Shown here piece by piece: positions 34,052 through 44,260 of a stretch of 64,000 nt of DNA. Location of the stretch: positions 720,036-784,035 of the forward strand of contig NW_006499644.1 of the NCBI RefSeq assembly GCF_000471905.2, written 5' to 3'. The DNA is from Amborella trichopoda (Eukaryota; Streptophyta; Magnoliopsida; Amborellales; Amborellaceae). Position numbers and translations under genes: made by a program. The notes beneath the pieces are model-generated. The model saw only the letters and a program-made list of their open reading frames with translations, was not told the origin of the DNA and did not search any database. Numbering within the stretch: the stretch's first letter is position 1; every line of letters begins with the position of its first letter.

Positions 34052-34747
34052 ATGGCTATCACTTCAACAAGCCCGATCCTTGAGGTCGAGGTGTCTTCTG
34101 CAGTTGTGGCCTCATTAGTACTATGCCAGCCTATTTTTTGTGGTGTTTCTAGCATGATTGAAGGCATGTTTAGAGTAGGCCTTCAAGGCTTGAGGGATCT
34201 GCCTTTCGACGAGCTGGGTGAAGGTTTGGCAAGGCTGAGGGAGTTCATCGCGACTTCTGCGATTGGGACGGCGACAGAGGTGCATTCCCATTTTGATGAA
34301 ACTCTAAACGAGTTGGAGAACTGGCAGTTGCGAGTGCTGCATCATGATGAAGAAACCAGAAGGGTAGCCTCCTTGGAAGAATTGATCTTGCGCAGTCATG
34401 AGAAGATAGATGCTTGTATTGAGAAGAAAGCCTTGATAACTTTGCGTCAGCAGGACCTCAAGAGAGAGGCACAAGGAAGCTTCAAGAGAATGATCGAATT
34501 CAAGGAGGCAATGCAAATACTGAAAGAAGAAATCACGGGCCTCGAGATAGAGATGCCTCAAAGGAAGGCCATGGAAGCCTCTTTGGTTGCAGATTTGTCC
34601 GAACTCGATGGCACAATTGAGTCAGAAACTGTGGTGATGACAGAGGGGACTCAAACAATGGCGGAGCTGAAGGCACGTGTTCAACGCACCGAGACTTCTC
34701 TTGAAGCATGCAGTGCAGATATCAATAAAATGATTGATCGTTTCTGA
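34052..34747 (+). CDS. Coiled-coil C-terminal segment of the antisense PMD gene
   Basis: 231-residue open frame, the longest clean one of the antisense gene. The first ~50 residues are mixed hydrophobic; from about residue 60 to the end the sequence is dominated by Glu, Lys, Leu, Arg and Gln with heptad-like spacing (LEELILRSHEKIDACIEKK, LKREAQGSFKRMIEFKE, MAELKARVQRTETSLE), so a long coiled coil is likely. The frame just upstream (GFALVSEEPMD then a stop) continues in phase, so the Met at 34,052 is only the first after a stop and the true gene began far upstream. It ends at 34,747, facing the minus-strand pol-side linker that ends near 34,880. Confidence 0.6.
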   Translation: MAITSTSPILEVEVSSAVVASLVLCQPIFCGVSSMIEGMFRVGLQGLRDLPFDELGEGLARLREFIATSAIGTATEVHSHFDETLNELENWQLRVLHHDEETRRVASLEELILRSHEKIDACIEKKALITLRQQDLKREAQGSFKRMIEFKEAMQILKEEITGLEIEMPQRKAMEASLVADLSELDGTIESETVVMTEGTQTMAELKARVQRTETSLEACSADINKMIDRF

Positions 34748-34879
34748 GTTTGATTGATGAATAAAGCGCTTCCCTTTTTTATTGACTTTACTGCATGATT
34801 TCATTCTATCTTTACTTTTGTTGCACTTCATGTGATTCTATTGAATGCCTCTCGATACTTTCATTATCCCAAGAGACTA

Positions 34880-35100
34880 ATACCCTAGGCCTTGTTTAGC
34901 CCCATGGTGGGTTGCCGCAGCTTGGATAACTTCGAAATAGGGAGTCATTGCTTTTTGTCCTTTCAATGTCTGATTGGCCAAAGGCTCATAGTTCATTTTC
35001 CTCATGATTTGGTGAGCTTGGTTGCTATAGACAATCCAATCAAGAGGGGCCAAGCCTATGTCGGTGGCTTGTTTACTTCAAGCTCGTCATAGCTTTTAGT
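34880..35100 (-). pseudogene. Region after the protease, Tat element D
   Basis: Minus-strand reading with LDWIVYSNQAHQIMRK, LKGQKAMTPYFEVIQ and THHGAKQGLGY before a stop at about 34,885. The last motif recalls a G-patch-like Gly-rich end (weak). It continues the gag-protease side of element D. In a complete element RT would follow; here the antisense gene follows instead, with no trace of RT, RNase H or integrase. Confidence 0.45.
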
Positions 35101-35379
35101 CGCCATCACAAACTCTTTGATATGCTTTGAAACAATACACATGGCCTTCAATTGACTTTGAAGACTGCGGACTTCGGTTCTCAAGTCTGCTTGAGGGGGA
35201 GGAAGGTGCCCTTCGCCGTGCTTCTCTCCTGAGAGGTCGGGGAAAAGTTAAACTTTTGGCTGGACAACGGTCTTAGGAACATCCTCTATACTTATAGCGA
35301 ACGGACTTTGAAAAACTCTTCGTGGAAGTTATCATATTGCTTCAGCTTTCAAGAGTGCAATGGGGATATGCAAGACTTT

Positions 35380-36102
35380 CTAATGGCCCGACGTATAGGT
35401 GATCCTTGGAACCAGGAATTCTACCCCCATGGCCTGCTCGATCTCATAATTGACTTCTGGTTCATTTTTCGGCCAAGGTGGCTCAGAACTGGGGGCAGAA
35501 GGTGAAGACCCTTTTTCAAAAGAAGAGGGAGTTTCTTGAGGGATGATGGTTGGGATGTTGGAATGAAGAGTAGTTAGGGGTAAAATTCTACCTTGCCTTT
35601 CTTCTTCCTTGAATATGTTCACTATCGTCCTTCTAACATCCTCAACATCTTCATGAGACAAGGACGCAATCTTCCTTGTAGAATCATGACCTTCATAACT
35701 TGGCTTTTGAGGCAACGCCAGATCTGTGAAGTAATATTTAGTATTGGCGTAGTGAATTTTGGCCATAGGGAACAATCTTTTATCAGCATAGACCGTATGT
35801 TGTCTTCCATCTTGGCTATATTTGAAGCACTGATGCAATGTGATGGAACCACGTTGGTCATGGAGCCCTAGCCGACCGAGGAGGATATTGTAAGAAGTAT
35901 CGGTGTTGATTACATGAAACTGTACGTAATCGTTCAGCTCACCGATCTTAAAAAGAAGGCATACCATGCTAATCGGCTTCTCCCTTGATTGGTTGAACCC
36001 TTGAACTGTGACGTGGGTCAGGGTAAGATCTTCTGACCACAATCCTAAGAAAGTAAGGATCCTCCTTGGAATCAGGTTGACTGTTGACCCTCCATCTAAC
36101 AT
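35380..36102 (-). CDS. Retropepsin-like aspartic protease (Tat element D)
   Basis: 240-residue open frame. Protease matures the gag-pol polyprotein in the particle. The active-site region is MLDGGSTVNLIP (36,105-36,070), so the usual D-S/T-G is D-G-G: the Asp is kept but the second residue is altered. The flap and second half follow: VQGFNQSREKP, FHVINTDTSYNILLGR, and HQCFKYSQDGRQHTVYADKR, a Tat-typical end. The C-terminal third is acidic linker. It is preceded by a segment with LRKLPTLLSVSDALILS, typical upstream of Tat protease. Element B lacks this gene. It is uncertain whether the DGG variant would be active. Confidence 0.75.
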   Translation of the reverse strand: MLDGGSTVNLIPRRILTFLGLWSEDLTLTHVTVQGFNQSREKPISMVCLLFKIGELNDYVQFHVINTDTSYNILLGRLGLHDQRGSITLHQCFKYSQDGRQHTVYADKRLFPMAKIHYANTKYYFTDLALPQKPSYEGHDSTRKIASLSHEDVEDVRRTIVNIFKEEERQGRILPLTTLHSNIPTIIPQETPSSFEKGSSPSAPSSEPPWPKNEPEVNYEIEQAMGVEFLVPRITYTSGH

Positions 36103-36267
36103 AATTCAATTGATGGGGCATGCATGTAATTCACCAGTAACAAAGAGAGGGCGATTATGAAACATTTCCCCTAGCCGCAGATCGTCTTCTGAAAAGGTGA
36201 TTACGTCGCAGCAGAATTGTCGGATCTACCTCGGTCTCGGATACTTCTGGGTCAAAGAGAGCTTGAA

Positions 36268-36795
36268 TCAATGCATTCGATAATCCTTTGAGAGTATGAG
36301 GGCGTCGGAGACACTGAGAAGGGTTGGAAGCTTTCGTAGATGTCCTATCACATCATATTTCACCTTTTCCTGATCAAGGCCTTGTGCTCTTGGTCTTACC
36401 ACAGATTTGGTGGGTATATTGGTTTGAGGAGCAGGTTTGGGTAAAGTGGGTTTATTTTGGCCGGCTGGCTGACTTGATTGCACGGCGGGCTTGGTTCGAG
36501 TGACCGAAGTTTGAGGTTTCAGAAGGGGCTGTGTGCATGAGATAAAAGGGGTCCCAAGAAATTGGAGAATAGGAGGATTGTTTAAGGTATTGGGCTTAGG
36601 AAGAAGCCTAGGGAGTTGTAGGATAGGCATACTAGCCTCTAGATTAAGGGGCCATGGCAGACTAGGGAAGTTCAAGGTGCCCGACTTCTTCGCTGATATG
36701 AGATTTATCTGCCCTGTAGTGGGTATTGCTCCTGAAATTTGCACCATGCAGGAAGCTCCCTGAGAATAGAATCTTTGCCCTCTCGACACGCTCAA
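36268..36795 (-). CDS. Pro-rich segment ahead of protease (element D)
   Basis: 175-residue open frame: a short N-terminal part with QISGAIPTTGQINL, a Pro/Gln/Thr-rich middle (many KP, LP, QP pairs) and the conserved end DVIGHLRKLPTLLSVSDAL that normally leads into the protease. The frame stops at 36,268 about 165 bases before the protease frame, so the polyprotein is broken between them. No enzymatic function is expected; it was a spacer in the gag-protease polyprotein. Confidence 0.55.
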   Translation of the reverse strand: MSVSRGQRFYSQGASCMVQISGAIPTTGQINLISAKKSGTLNFPSLPWPLNLEASMPILQLPRLLPKPNTLNNPPILQFLGTPFISCTQPLLKPQTSVTRTKPAVQSSQPAGQNKPTLPKPAPQTNIPTKSVVRPRAQGLDQEKVKYDVIGHLRKLPTLLSVSDALILSKDYRMH

Positions 36796-36799
36796 TCTC

Positions 36800-37511
36800 T
36801 ACTCGAAGACAGGCTCAGGGGACCACTAGGGTTTCTTTAGCTTCGACTTCTTGCGCTTCTTTGAAGAAGGTGGCTCTACCTTAGCTTTAGCTGCTAGGGC
36901 ATCAGCAACTGTTAGGAATCCTGCTGCCTGTGCGAGGGTCTTTCTCAATCATTTCCATTACTTCCTGGTTATATTGGATCCCTCAAGTCCTCTATTGAGA
37001 GAATCGAAGCCCGGACATATCAAGGTTGTACCTGCAGGAGACATAGACAAGGAAGAATGAGAAGAAGGAGGAGTAGGGTTAGAAGGTGGGGGACTTTTAA
37101 GGTCGTTCCCCACTTCAGACCAATCTGGGCAGCTTTTTACATCATCGCCAGAGTTGGACGATACAGGGGATCTTTTAGGTATTTCTCTTGCTTAGACCGT
37201 TGGGGCGTGCTTTTAACGTCGTCACCCTCATTGAACGTGTTCTAAGTGGGAGATGAGACAGGGGCATTCTCTTGACCGGATGAAGAAGGAAAATAGAATG
37301 TGTCAAGGTTGGCAACGGGGGAAGGAGCCCAAGAAATTCCTGACCTGTCTTGTTTCTTTAACAAGCAGCCCTTGGTGCCCATCTCGTTTTGGTTTACTGA
37401 CGTGATGCCTGATTCGTCTCGCTGGGGTGGCAAACTGCTCTAGCTTGGCAAACCGCTTCTCGTCTTAAGGACTTGAGTCTGCTTCGGCCATGGTAAGTTA
37501 TCCATGGCTGG
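36800..37511 (-). pseudogene. Low-complexity gag-protease linker (element D)
   Basis: Counterpart of 16,730-17,511 in element B, in the same order. It has an acidic unit GDDVKS-like at 37,080-37,250, PPPSNPTPPSS-like proline stretches and a basic start near 37,440. Frameshifts are spread along it, and no frame longer than about 65 codons remains on the minus strand. Confidence 0.55.
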
Positions 37512-37599
37512 GAATCCGAGGGTTCCGCAGAGATTGAGTCACTGATAGGAAGGTCCTGGTTTGTCAGATCTTCTTGCCTTGATGGAGAAGTGATTTGGA

Positions 37600-38142
37600 G
37601 ATTAGTTATGGGGAGATTGTAAAATTCTTGACACTCCTATATCTTCTTTACGAATATATCAAGGAAACTCGTGCATTTTGACAAATAATGACCTCTTATC
37701 TGATGCAATGGGCACCAACAATCTTCAGTCCCCTCAGCAAGGCGATGGGGTTTCCTTGCCTGCTTCAATGCGATTATACCTTCTTGAAGCATTATAATGA
37801 AGAAAGCGTGGAGGATATCAGGCATTTCATCTTCCTCTTGAATGGTTATGACATGGTAGGCCTTAGCTGCCCCGAAGGCCTTCTTTTAATCTTCAAGCTT
37901 TATCTGACCTTTCAGAATGAGGGCGTCAATGATATCCTTTAGCATATAGCAGTCATCTGTGGGATGATTGATCCTCCGATGGTAGGCACAATAATTCGCC
38001 GAGTGTCAAGGCCAGACAGCTCATGGAACTTGGTTTCTGGAAGCTATATCATATTCTACTCCAATAGTAACTGGAAAAGCACAAGGACCCATTCCTTCTC
38101 AAAGGGATAGACCTTGTTCCTATGTCTGGTGAAATAATCACC
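37600..38142 (-). pseudogene. Tat gag C-terminal region with knuckle motifs (element D)
   Basis: Broken counterpart of 17,813-18,121. The minus-strand reading retains PTDDCYMLK (about 37,965) and, in the frame 37,825-37,637, CPLHQIRGHYLSKC, a second C-x2-H ... C arrangement that element B no longer shows. It binds element RNA in intact relatives. Frames shift between the two motifs. Confidence 0.6.
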
Positions 38143-39178
38143 CTAATCAAGGTTGGCTAGTGGAGGTACCTGATTGTACGACAGTTGCTGCTTGCCAGCC
38201 TGGGGTGTTACTGTTGTCGCGGTTACCCCTTTAGAGAGGTCAAAAATTTGGAAGGGAGCCTTCTTTGAATCAGTGACCATGATGGTTGTACTGATTAGCC
38301 CCTTTTGATAGCTGCCCCATGTGTTATTTCGAGAGCTACCATTACCCCGGTTGTTTGTTGAATTTGTAGATGGTTGTCGAGTCCCACGATGATGGCGTGA
38401 CAAACTTTCTATGCGAACTATTTTAGATATCAACTCTGATATGGAGGTCGGATTGGAGGCCTCGACATGATTTCAGATCGCATGTTCCGCGAGCAAGTCT
38501 GGACTGCTTCCTTCTCATGCATAGATTAGGATGGAGGGAAGCCAAGTTTCTCCATCTTGATATGAACTAATCCACGAGTTCATCTGGTTCTTGAGTCAGA
38601 GTGAGAAGTTCGATAGTTTGAACCTCTCTCTCGACCTCATAGAAACGTTGATAGAACAGTTTCTCCATCTCCTGCCATGTATGCACCGAGTTTGGAGGAA
38701 GTCGGGCATACCATTAGAATGTTGGGCCATCAAGGGTCTCAATGAACTGGTGGAGAAGAAGTTTCTCGTCAGCTGCTGCTTCCCGATATGCTGCCTGGAA
38801 GTAGGCGATATGCTGGTTTGGGGAGGTGGTTTTGCTGAAGAGAGGAAACTTCCCTTTTTTAAGTCTGAGGGGCATGGGACCTGATCAATATAGGAAGGAT
38901 ATGGTCTTTGATAAAGTGTCGCACCCTGTATGCCCAGAATTTGTCTGTTCTTTAGGCTGTGGGTGACCATAGCGTCAATATCTAACTAAGAGACCGGATG
39001 AGGGATAAAATTGTCCTGTGAGGTAGACGGAGGAAGCTACTATGGAGGTACACCATCAAAGTGTTGGGAATTGGCCTCGTGATTAGCCGAATGGTGTCCA
39101 GCATCAATACGGTCAATCTTTTCCATCATCGCTTGCACCATATCCTCGAACGTTTCATGCAATCCTCCTGCGCATCAC
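38143..39178 (-). pseudogene. Tat gag core domain (element D)
   Basis: Counterpart of 18,122-19,200. The frame 38,970-38,596 holds YQRPYPSYIDQVPCP; a shifted frame then gives the EREVQTIELLTLTQ and FISRWRNLASLHPN stretch (about 38,640-38,540); the frame 38,433-38,143 gives RIESLSRHHRGTRQP. At least two frameshifts. The copy ends abruptly at 39,178 where a plus-strand Tekay RNase H begins, so the gag N-terminus, primer site and 5' LTR of element D are missing. Confidence 0.75.
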
Positions 39179-39189
39179 TGGGCTCGCTT

Positions 39190-39480
39190 ATAAGCCATAT
39201 GAGGAAAATTATCCCATTCATGATTTAGAGCTTGTGCAGTAGTTTCGCCCTGAAATTTTGGAGGCGTTATTTGTATGGGACCCAATTTATAGTGTTCACT
39301 GACCATAAGAGCCTTAAGTATTTGTTTTCTCAGAAAGAGTTGAACATGAGGCAAAGAAGATGGATGAACTTGTTAAATGACTATGACTGTACCATCAACT
39401 ACCACCCGGGAAAGACAAACGTCATAGCAGACACCTTGAGTAGGAAGCCTGTGGTACCAGTGGCCCACATGATGGCTTGA
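39190..39480 (+). pseudogene. Tekay RNase H, C-terminal part (element E)
   Basis: The reading starts with [15 protein letters not shown] in one frame, then a stop and shift lead into 39,232-39,480 with [17 protein letters not shown] (a catalytic Asp in TDH), [15 protein letters not shown] and [16 protein letters not shown]. The last motif is the classic end of Ty3/gypsy RNase H. The first half of the domain, with the first catalytic Asp, is missing. Confidence 0.8.
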
Positions 39481-39483
39481 GAG

Positions 39484-40330
39484 ATGAAATTATTGGAAAA
39501 TGCAGTAGAATGGCACCTGACTCTACCCGTTAGTGATGGGGTAGGAATGATTTCATGTATAAGGGTAGAGCCCCAGCTCTTTCAGCAGATCCGAGCGGCA
39601 CAAAAAGGAGATCCTCAACTCATGAAGATTCTCGAGGAAATGAAATTGGAAAGAAAAGAGGACTTCGCTGTGGGCAGTGATGAATTGTTGAGATTTAAAG
39701 GTTGAATATGTGTTCCGAATGAAGAAAATGTAAAAAGAGTTATTCTAGAAGAAGCACACCACTCCCATTATACAGTGTAACCATGAAGCACAAAAATCTA
39801 TCAGGACCTAAAAACGGTCTTCTAATTTAATAGTATGAACAAGGAAGTGACACAATTTGTCTCTAAGCGTTTGACATGTCAGCAAGTGAAGGCTGAACAT
39901 CAGAAACCTGCCGGTCTGTTATAGCCCTTACCCATGCCAGAGTGGAAGTGGGAACACATCACCATGGACTTTGTATCTGGCCTACCTAGATCAGGCATTT
40001 GGCGCGACAGTGTTTGGGTCATTGTGGACCGATTAACTAAAGCTGCTCAATTCTTACCGATTCGCACCACGTATACCATGGATAAACTAGCACAGCTATA
40101 TATCAAAAAGATAGTGAGACTGCATGGAGTACCTATTAGCATTGTGTCTGATAGGGACTCTCGATTTACTTCAAGATTTTGGAATAGTCTGCAGTCGTCT
40201 TTGGGGACCAAACTCACTTTTAGTACTGCTTTCCATCCCCAAACTGATGGACAATCGAAATATTCAGAACTAGGAAGATATGTTGAGGGCCTGTATTGCA
40301 TAGTTCAAAAGAAACTGGGATGATCATCTG
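39484..40330 (+). pseudogene. Tekay integrase, zinc-binding and core domains (element E)
   Basis: 39,484-39,705 is the RNase H-integrase connection (PQLFQQIRAAQKGDPQL). 39,706-39,930 is the zinc-binding region, broken by stops; one Cys of the C-x2-C pair is replaced by Arg (SKRLTCQQ). The open frame 39,934-40,323 gives [13 protein letters not shown] (first Asp) and [14 protein letters not shown] (second Asp), then HPQTDGQSK. Where relatives have the catalytic Glu there is Lys, followed by a small deletion that shifts the frame. Not functional. Confidence 0.85.
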
Positions 40331-40996
40331 CCTCTGATAAAGTTTGCTTATAGCAATAGTTTCCATGCTAGTATCCAGATGGCACCTTTCGAGGCACTAT
40401 ATGGGAGGAAGTGCATATCACCCATATGTTGGGATGAAGTCAGTGAAAGGAGATTGTTAGGGGCAGAGGTTGTTCAGATAACATCAGAAAAGATTGCTTT
40501 AACTTGGGAAAGGCTCAAAACAACGAAGAGTCGGCAGAAGAGTTATGTCAACAATCGAAGAAGAGATTTTGAATTTGAAGTGGGTGATCGGGTCTTTTGG
40601 AATGGGTCGCCAACTAAGGGCATTATGAGATTTGGCAAGAAGTTAAAATTGAGTCCACGATTTATCGGACCCCTTGAAATCTTAAAAAGAGTCAGAGCCA
40701 TGGCATATCGACCGGCCCTACCGCCCGAGTTGGTCAATATTCATGATGTTTTTCGTGTGTCATTGTTGAGAAAGTATCAGCTTGATCTGTACCATGTCTT
40801 GAAGTATGAGCCAATCCCGATCAGGGAAACTTTGACATATGTTGAACATCCAATTGAGATAATGGACAGGAGGGTTTAGGTATTACGCAACAAAGAGATT
40901 CCCCTGGTCTGGGTTCAATGGCAATATCATTCGCGAGAAGAAGCAACATGGGAAGGAGAGGATGAAATCCGGGATAAGTACCCCCCATCTATTTGA
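40331..40996 (+). pseudogene. Tekay integrase C-terminus with chromodomain (element E)
   Basis: Open frame 40,379-40,879 carries MAPFEALYGRKCISPICWDE, RRDFEFEVGDRVFW, KLKLSPRFIGPLEILKR and IHDVFRVSLLRKYQ, the standard C-terminal integrase order (GPY/F-like module). A TAG at 40,877-40,879 interrupts; the next codons give VWVQWQYHSREEATWEGEDE, the chromodomain-like tail, ending at a TGA at 40,994-40,996. Chromodomains in these elements guide insertion into heterochromatin. The tail shows this is a chromovirus. Confidence 0.85.
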
Positions 40997-41028
40997 TTAA
41001 CTGACAATTTTGAGAAAAAAAAATTTTT

Positions 41029-41037
41029 AAGGGGGGG
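41029..41037 (+). other. Polypurine tract of element E
   Basis: AAGGGGGGG just before the LTR start at 41,042, priming plus-strand DNA synthesis in intact elements. The same AAGGGGGG-ATGATG arrangement precedes the LTRs at 44,732 and (inverted) 53,235. Confidence 0.8.
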
Positions 41038-41169
41038 ATGATGTAAGGATCGAGCGTTTTGCTGCCAGGAAGACACGCACGGCAGGAAAAGTCCGATGGA
41101 GAAGGAGCACGCGTGGCTCCTTCTCCATCGGAATTTTCCTTTTCCCTCTTCTTTTTCTTGTCTTTCCCC

Positions 41170-41176
41170 TATAAAC
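41170..41176 (+). promoter_or_regulatory. TATA box in LTR of element E
   Basis: CCCCTATAAACACATGG at about 130 bases into the LTR, in a pyrimidine-rich setting typical of U3 ends. It corresponds in style and position to the motif at 45,249 in the next LTR. Confidence 0.55.
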
Positions 41177-41300
41177 ACATGGTTGTACTCCTTGTGCCAC
41201 TTGGAGGTGGCTTGCTGCCACGTCACCTCCCTCCTTGTGCCACTTGGAGGTGGCTTGTTGCCACCTCACCTCCCCCATCTCCTTTCCCATATGTCAACCG

Positions 41301-41302
<2 letters not shown>

Positions 41303-41335
<33 letters not shown>
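41303..41335. repeat. CT microsatellite in LTR
   Basis: A (CT)15-16 run downstream of the TATA box, in the transcribed part of the LTR. An intact element RNA would carry it in its leader. Confidence 0.9.
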
Positions 41336-41336
<1 letters not shown>

Positions 41337-42439
41337 GATCTTTTGAAGCCTTTGCTAGAAATTGCAAAAATAGGACTGTAAGGAGTTATGTTGGAAGAAA
41401 GCATTGTTGAACCAGGTAACTGGGTATAATCACCAATGCTTCCATAATTTTGCTGAAGTATGAAACTAAAAATGAATGGTAAGAATGAATTGAAACTGCT
41501 TTCACAGTTTTGATGTCTCAATTCATCAAGAACCTTAGTATTAAACATGAACCAATTGCTCACAAAAATCTGTAGAAAAGTGTTTATATTTGTCTAAATC
41601 AAGATGGAAGCAATTTTGTGACATTGTCTACTGTGAAGTGAAATCTATGAAGTATGTTTATGAAGCATGTCTTGTGCCACTATGAAATTTCCAGAAACAT
41701 TCATGTTTTTGTAGCAAGAATTTGAGCAATCAAATGAGGTCCAAACCTCAAATCACTGACATTAGAAGTATATATGCGTGTACTACAATCTTCATGTTTA
41801 AACCATGTTAATATTCATAATGAATGAAATGTTATGTCCTAATATGTATAGACCTGCCACTGTAGTTTCATCACTATCACTACTATTACCATGGATTTTT
41901 ACTATCTAAATGGGAACCAATTTTTCTCAAAACCACCTCTATTTGAATGATCTATGAGTGGGCTTAAATTTTCATGTAGAAATCATTTCTAAATTCCTCC
42001 TAGATTTAAAATTATGAAATTATTTGTGAAGGCTTATCACTGTGGATAAATTTTACTAAAATTCAAAACTATCACTTTGGTTTTCCTGGAATTTTGAATG
42101 ACCAAATAGATAAAAATTGCTTTCAAGCTGCCATTTTTGGGAAGCTACATATTTATATTCTAATTTTTGTTTTGGAATCACTTTAAAATTCCTTATGAAT
42201 TGAAAGTTATGACTGTGCTAAATAAGACATGTCACTGTCTCAAGTGCACAACAGATTTCAGATGGAATGTCTCCAATTTAATGAGTTGCGAAGGGGCAAA
42301 CAAGGTTCTAACACTTTGCAACCACCTCCATTTGATATATATCTGTGTTTTGTGTAAAATTTGTTTTAGAACCATCCCCGAATTCCTAATGGATCGAAAC
42401 TTAAGAACCCATTTATGATCGGACGTCACTGTCTAAAAT

Positions 42440-42700
42440 TGCAAGAAATGTGAATTGTGATACTGAAATGTGGTACTGTAATGCGAAAAATGCGATACTG
42501 TGATACTGTTAATGTCATACTGTGATACCGTCACTGTCATACTGTTACTCTCATATTGTGATACTATTACTCTCATACTGTGATACTATTATTGCCATAC
42601 TGTGATATTGCTACTCTCAGTACAAGATACTGATATCGTCATAATGTGACACTGATACTATGATACTGTAATACTAATATTGTGATACTAACCACTATGC
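42440..42700. repeat. TACTGTGATACTG minisatellite in LTR E
   Basis: Irregular tandem array made of GTGATACTG, TCATACTG and ATTACTCTC words. The LTRs of element G keep only one short CAGTATCACAGTATTATC stretch in the corresponding place, so the array grew in this LTR. Confidence 0.75.
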
Positions 42701-43916
42701 AATGGGACACCCATTAGTAGTGGGGCTGTTATACGATGACATGTTACGAGATTGACCACTACGCAATGAGATGCCCTAGTGACACTATTATACTGAGAAG
42801 TACTGTGATACTGATATCCTTTGATATGCTGAGATACTGACCACCACGTAATGGGATACCCATTGGTGGTTGGATACTATTTTTGCCCGCAACTGTTGAC
42901 TGTACCTTGACCCCAATGATAGGACTGTGGTTGGGAAGGGAAACTGTGTAACAGGGAGGGTCGCACCCCACAATTGTTATGAGCACTACACATTGGGACA
43001 CCCACTGGTAGTGTAACGCCCTCTCGCCAGAAGAGTACAAGGAGAGGGTCATGTCTTGTAAGGCCACTACCTATCAAATACCCCAAAGCGTGCTAGGGAT
43101 GTGTGTGTGTGTGAGGACATTACGAACTGGGACACCCACTTGTCATTGTCCTCCCTTCTTAATGAGGGTAGAAGTTTCAAGCTACGGGATTGGCTTCACT
43201 TGATCGATGGAACTTCTATTTCAGAAGTAGTTCTCTTGCTTTTACTATGTGAAATTGTGATCTATTAGCCTTATTGTTCTGCCTAAGATGGAATGATTTA
43301 TGACTTATGAATTGTATGTTCATGATAATTGATTTGCATTTATTTTTAAACTGTTAAAGCACTGAAAGGCATAATAAGGGAAATTTTCTTCATATCTTTA
43401 TAAATTAGTGAGCATAGTTAACTGCTATCACTATTTATGAAGTTGGAATGCAATGGTGTAGATCTTCTTACTAGGGTGTTAGCTCCTTCCATCTCATTCC
43501 CATGATTGTAAAGTGATAGCCTTTGACTTGAAGACCAAGCGACTGATCTGTGTGTTGGCCAGGTGAAGCTTGAAGTCCAATGGAGTTGCTCTTAGAAGCT
43601 TTTCATAGTATGTATTTGGTGGCTATGCCACTATGATGTTTCATGTAACTCTGTAATTTTTGTGAGCCAGTAGTGCCTTGAATTGATTGTAAAGAATTTT
43701 GGTGAATGAATGTGTAAATGGATATGACTATGCTTTAAATTTAAGTATTGTCTTGATGAATGGATTTTAGTTTTATTTCATGATTTGCTTTTGATTCTGT
43801 CTCTGTATGCATTGAGCCACTCCCACTTGAGTGACGTTTGCCACCTCATGTCACGGTCCCGCAGTTTTCCACCTTCTGACATGTACGGTATGGGGTCACG
43901 GGACGGGGTCATGACA

Positions 43917-44260
43917 GATGATTACTGGCTAAGGAGGGAGAAGCAGAAGGCAAGGCCCCCGCCTCCAAGATAATTCCAAGAAAGAGGAGATCGGAAAAAT
44001 GGTAAGGCCCAGAAGACCTTTCAGGGTGATATCAAGCACAACCAGCCGGTGCAGTGTGGTTCTTATGGGAAGCTCGGTCAAGCGACTCCCGAGTGCTGGC
44101 TGAAGACGAAGACATGCTTCAAGTGTACTGGATTAGAAACTGCCCCATGATGAGGAGTGAGTCTAAGCCAAAGACTCAAGGTTGGGTGTTTGCACTTGTG
44201 GACCAGGAGCGAAAGGTTTCTACCTCAAAGGTTCAAGGTAAGCCCTTTTATTTGTTGTAA
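43917..44260 (+). pseudogene. Tekay gag zinc-knuckle remnant
   Basis: Starts directly after the LTR end with DDYWLRREKQKARPPPPR, followed by a knuckle region reading CGSYGKLGQATPEC and CFKC, then SKPKTQGWVFALVDQE. The same order (knuckle, KTQGRVFSLTEQE) occurs in element G at 56,807-56,600, which identifies it as the gag C-terminus. One stop and shifts are present. All of pol is missing between here and the polypurine tract at 44,720. Confidence 0.7.

Larger units (their letters stand above)
39179..43916 (+). mobile_element. Tekay/Del-like Ty3/gypsy element E, 3' half
   Basis: Plus-strand element beginning in the middle of RNase H at about 39,180: RNase H, integrase, chromodomain tail, polypurine tract and a 2.9-kb 3' LTR. 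Gag, protease, RT and the 5' LTR are missing. The left border is a direct join to Tat gag of element D. Confidence 0.8.
41042..43916 (+). mobile_element. 3' LTR of Tekay element E
   Basis: Begins TGTAAGGATC after the polypurine tract and ends GGGTCATGACA, the same terminus style as the LTRs of element G. Contents: TATA box at 41,170, two GTGCCACTTGGAGGTGGCTTG units (41,195-41,265), a CT microsatellite (41,303-41,335), an A/T-rich middle without genes (41,400-42,430), a TACTGTGATACTG repeat (42,440-42,700) and a run of small ATGGG-CCCAT hairpins (42,690-43,145). It has no protein-coding content. Confidence 0.85.

Noticed and set aside
35593-35871. 92-residue plus-strand frame overlapping the protease
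   Set aside because: Shadow of the recognised minus-strand protease frame.
41027-41563. Overlapping 87-104-residue frames around a CT microsatellite
   Set aside because: Inside the LTR of element E, created by the CT run and the duplicated GTGCCACTTGG unit; no conservation in the G LTRs.
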